Shown here piece by piece: positions 62,923 through 64,000 of a stretch of DNA of 64,000 nt. Position numbers and translations under genes: made by a program. This stretch comes from Duganella fentianensis. GTDB lineage: Bacteria; Pseudomonadota; Gammaproteobacteria; Burkholderiales; Burkholderiaceae_D. The DNA lies in NCBI RefSeq assembly GCF_009857835.1, contig NZ_WWCL01000002.1, positions 124,001 through 188,000 of the forward strand. Reading direction: 5' to 3'. Positions within the stretch are counted from its first letter, which is position 1. Every line of letters begins with the position of its first letter. Under the pieces are notes generated by a model, which saw only the letters and a list, made by a program, of their open reading frames with translations, was not told where the DNA came from and ran no database searches.

Positions 62923-63662
62923 CCGAATCCACCACTGATCAAAGCGTCCGCCTCGCCAAGCGCGTGGCCGAGATGCGTCCCTGCTCGCGCCGCGAAGCCG
63001 AACTGTATATCGAGGGCGGCTACGTCAGCGTGGATGGTGTGGTGGTAGAGGAGGCGGGCGCACGCATCACGCCCGAGCAGGAGATTACGATTGCAGCCGA
63101 TGCGACGCTGCTGGAAGCCGTGCCCGTCACGCTGCTGCTGCATAAGGCGGTCGGCGTGAATGGCGGCATAGGCAAGGACGGCTTGCCGGCGCTGCACCAG
63201 ATCAAGCCTGACACGCTGACGCGCACGGCGCCGTCGCAGCGCTTCCTCAAACGCCATCTGGCCAATCTGGCCCTGACGCTGCCGCTGGAAACGCAGGCCA
63301 GCGGTCTGCTGGTGCTGACGCAGGACTTCCGCGTCAACCGCAAGCTGACGGAAGAAGCGGCACGCATGGAGCAGGAGATTATCGTGGAAGTCGGCGGCGA
63401 GATCGCCGAGAACGGGCTGGCGCTACTCAATCACGGCTTGCCATTCAACGGCAAGCCGCTGCCGCCCATCAAAGTGAGCTGGCAGAACGAGCGCCGTCTG
63501 CGCTTTGCCGTGAAGGGCCCGAAGCCGGGCCAGATCGAACATATGTGCAAGATGGTGGGCCTGAGCGTGGTGGCTATGAAGCGCATCCGGATTGGCCGGA
63601 TTGCCATGTCCAGCCTGCCGCAAGGCGAGTGGCGCTATCTGCAGCCACACGAACGCTTCTAG
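62919..63662 (+). CDS. S4-domain pseudouridine-synthase-like protein lacking catalytic Asp
   Basis: 247 residues. N-terminal S4 RNA-binding domain (MRPCSRREAELYIEGGYVSV) and a RluB/RluF-like fold (LLLHKAVGVNGG; SGLLVLTQDFRV; EQEIIVEV). The catalytic motif RLD of the active family reads PLE here, and the conserved Tyr in the KEY-type segment is Ile. So the enzyme is probably inactive and may be an RNA-binding paralogue. It starts at ATG 62919; the frame to 62499 overlaps ltaE. Codon use is ordinary, so it is not obviously decaying. Confidence 0.8.
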   Translation: MTESTTDQSVRLAKRVAEMRPCSRREAELYIEGGYVSVDGVVVEEAGARITPEQEITIAADATLLEAVPVTLLLHKAVGVNGGIGKDGLPALHQIKPDTLTRTAPSQRFLKRHLANLALTLPLETQASGLLVLTQDFRVNRKLTEEAARMEQEIIVEVGGEIAENGLALLNHGLPFNGKPLPPIKVSWQNERRLRFAVKGPKPGQIEHMCKMVGLSVVAMKRIRIGRIAMSSLPQGEWRYLQPHERF

Positions 63663-63716
63663 GCGCAGCCGCGAGAGCGCGGCCACAGATCAAGGGCTCA
63701 AGCAGGCCAGTGTCGC

Positions 63717-64000
63717 TCAGGCGGCGCTGGCCTGTTTCTTTTTCTTTTGCAGCGGCGGCAGTTGCACCAGACGGGTACCCGTCAGCTTATCGTGCAGGAA
63801 CTGGCGGTCGGCGTCGAGGAAGGCTGTCATGGCCCATGCCAGCACGCCGACGCCGATGGCGCCCAGCGCCTGCCATTTTTCCAGATGCAGCACGGCGCTG
63901 ACGATCAGCGCAGGCAGTACCCACATCCAGCTTAGCAGATAGCGTACGGCAGCCGTCTGCAGCGAAAGATGGGCGTGGCCGGGGCGGATTACTTTGAGCC
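63717..64000 (-). CDS. RDD-family membrane protein, 5' end beyond window
   Basis: C-terminal 94 residues of a minus-strand gene cut by the right edge. It shows a helix (LPALIVSAVLHLEKWQALGA region) and the RDD tail DADRQFLHDKLTGTRLV followed by a basic end (QKKKKQASAA). An upstream part reads LKVIRPGHAHLSL. RDD proteins are small polytopic membrane proteins; some help Na+/H+ exchange, but the role here is unknown. Convergent with the preceding gene. Confidence 0.75.
   Translation of the reverse strand, partial: LKVIRPGHAHLSLQTAAVRYLLSWMWVLPALIVSAVLHLEKWQALGAIGVGVLAWAMTAFLDADRQFLHDKLTGTRLVQLPPLQKKKKQASAA

Noticed and set aside
1..64000. CRISPR arrays, insertion sequences, prophage or integrase genes
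   Set aside because: No regularly spaced repeats, transposase, integrase or phage-structural motifs were seen. The tRNA-Asn has no nearby integrase or duplicated 3' end.

Overview
The window (about 60% GC, densely coded) looks like a chromosomal segment of a betaproteobacterium in the Burkholderiales, most likely an Oxalobacteraceae relative (Janthinobacterium/Duganella/Massilia type). This rests on the complete iscRSUA-hscBA-fdx-iscX operon, PEP-CTERM and DUF3334-type proteins, LytTR signalling, and abundant FtsX-type ABC systems. No insertion sequence, prophage, integrase, CRISPR array or rRNA was seen. The only RNA gene is one tRNA-Asn. The origin is inferred from protein character only, since no search was possible.

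Layout. 1-8.9 kb: assorted singletons. These are a DUF6447-like peptide, two orphan periplasmic solute-binding proteins, a DUF3334 (CheX-like) protein, a TonB-dependent receptor, tRNA-Asn with promoter and terminator, a heptad-repeat coiled-coil membrane protein, a delta-class carbonic anhydrase and a membrane protein ending in two zinc ribbons. 8.9-15.7 kb: a YiaA-like protein, a LytS/LytR-type two-component pair, and a convergent, translationally coupled five-gene operon (periplasmic helical protein, LolD-like ATPase, FtsX-type permease, LolA-like protein, outer-membrane barrel). 15.9-18.5 kb: an FAD monooxygenase divergent from an AraC regulator, then a DUF4188 protein. 18.5-33.6 kb: a type VI secretion region (M15 peptidase, tssM, tagF, ompA-like, tssL, TPR lipoprotein, tssB, tssC, hcp, tssH, tssA) without tssE/F/G/K/J, vgrG or PAAR. 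33.7-41.3 kb: a chemoreceptor, a DTW-domain tRNA enzyme, and a DUF2760-Hsp70-Hsp70(DUF3731) operon.

41.6-48.8 kb: a PEP-CTERM protein, a PA0069-type radical SAM protein, a ChaC-like gamma-glutamylcyclotransferase, and a LysR-controlled aromatic catabolic operon (VOC protein, fumarylacetoacetase-like hydrolase, AAHS transporter, maleylacetoacetate isomerase). 48.8-54.2 kb: a diguanylate cyclase and a HlyD/ATPase/two-permease ABC exporter. 54.4-63.7 kb: a uracil-DNA-glycosylase-fold protein with an altered active site, an IscR operator, the isc operon, a SAM methyltransferase overlapping iscX, L-threonine aldolase and a pseudouridine-synthase-like S4 protein lacking catalytic residues. The right edge cuts an RDD-domain membrane protein.

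The most unusual items are two enzyme-fold proteins with changed catalytic motifs (54.4 and 62.9 kb), the paired Hsp70 operon, the Lol-like export operon beside a LytTR system, the split T6SS locus, and the aromatic operon that has no recognisable ring-cleavage dioxygenase other than its small VOC protein. Start codons were often moved inward from the longest reading frame when a Shine-Dalgarno sequence or family length supported it. Each such choice is stated.
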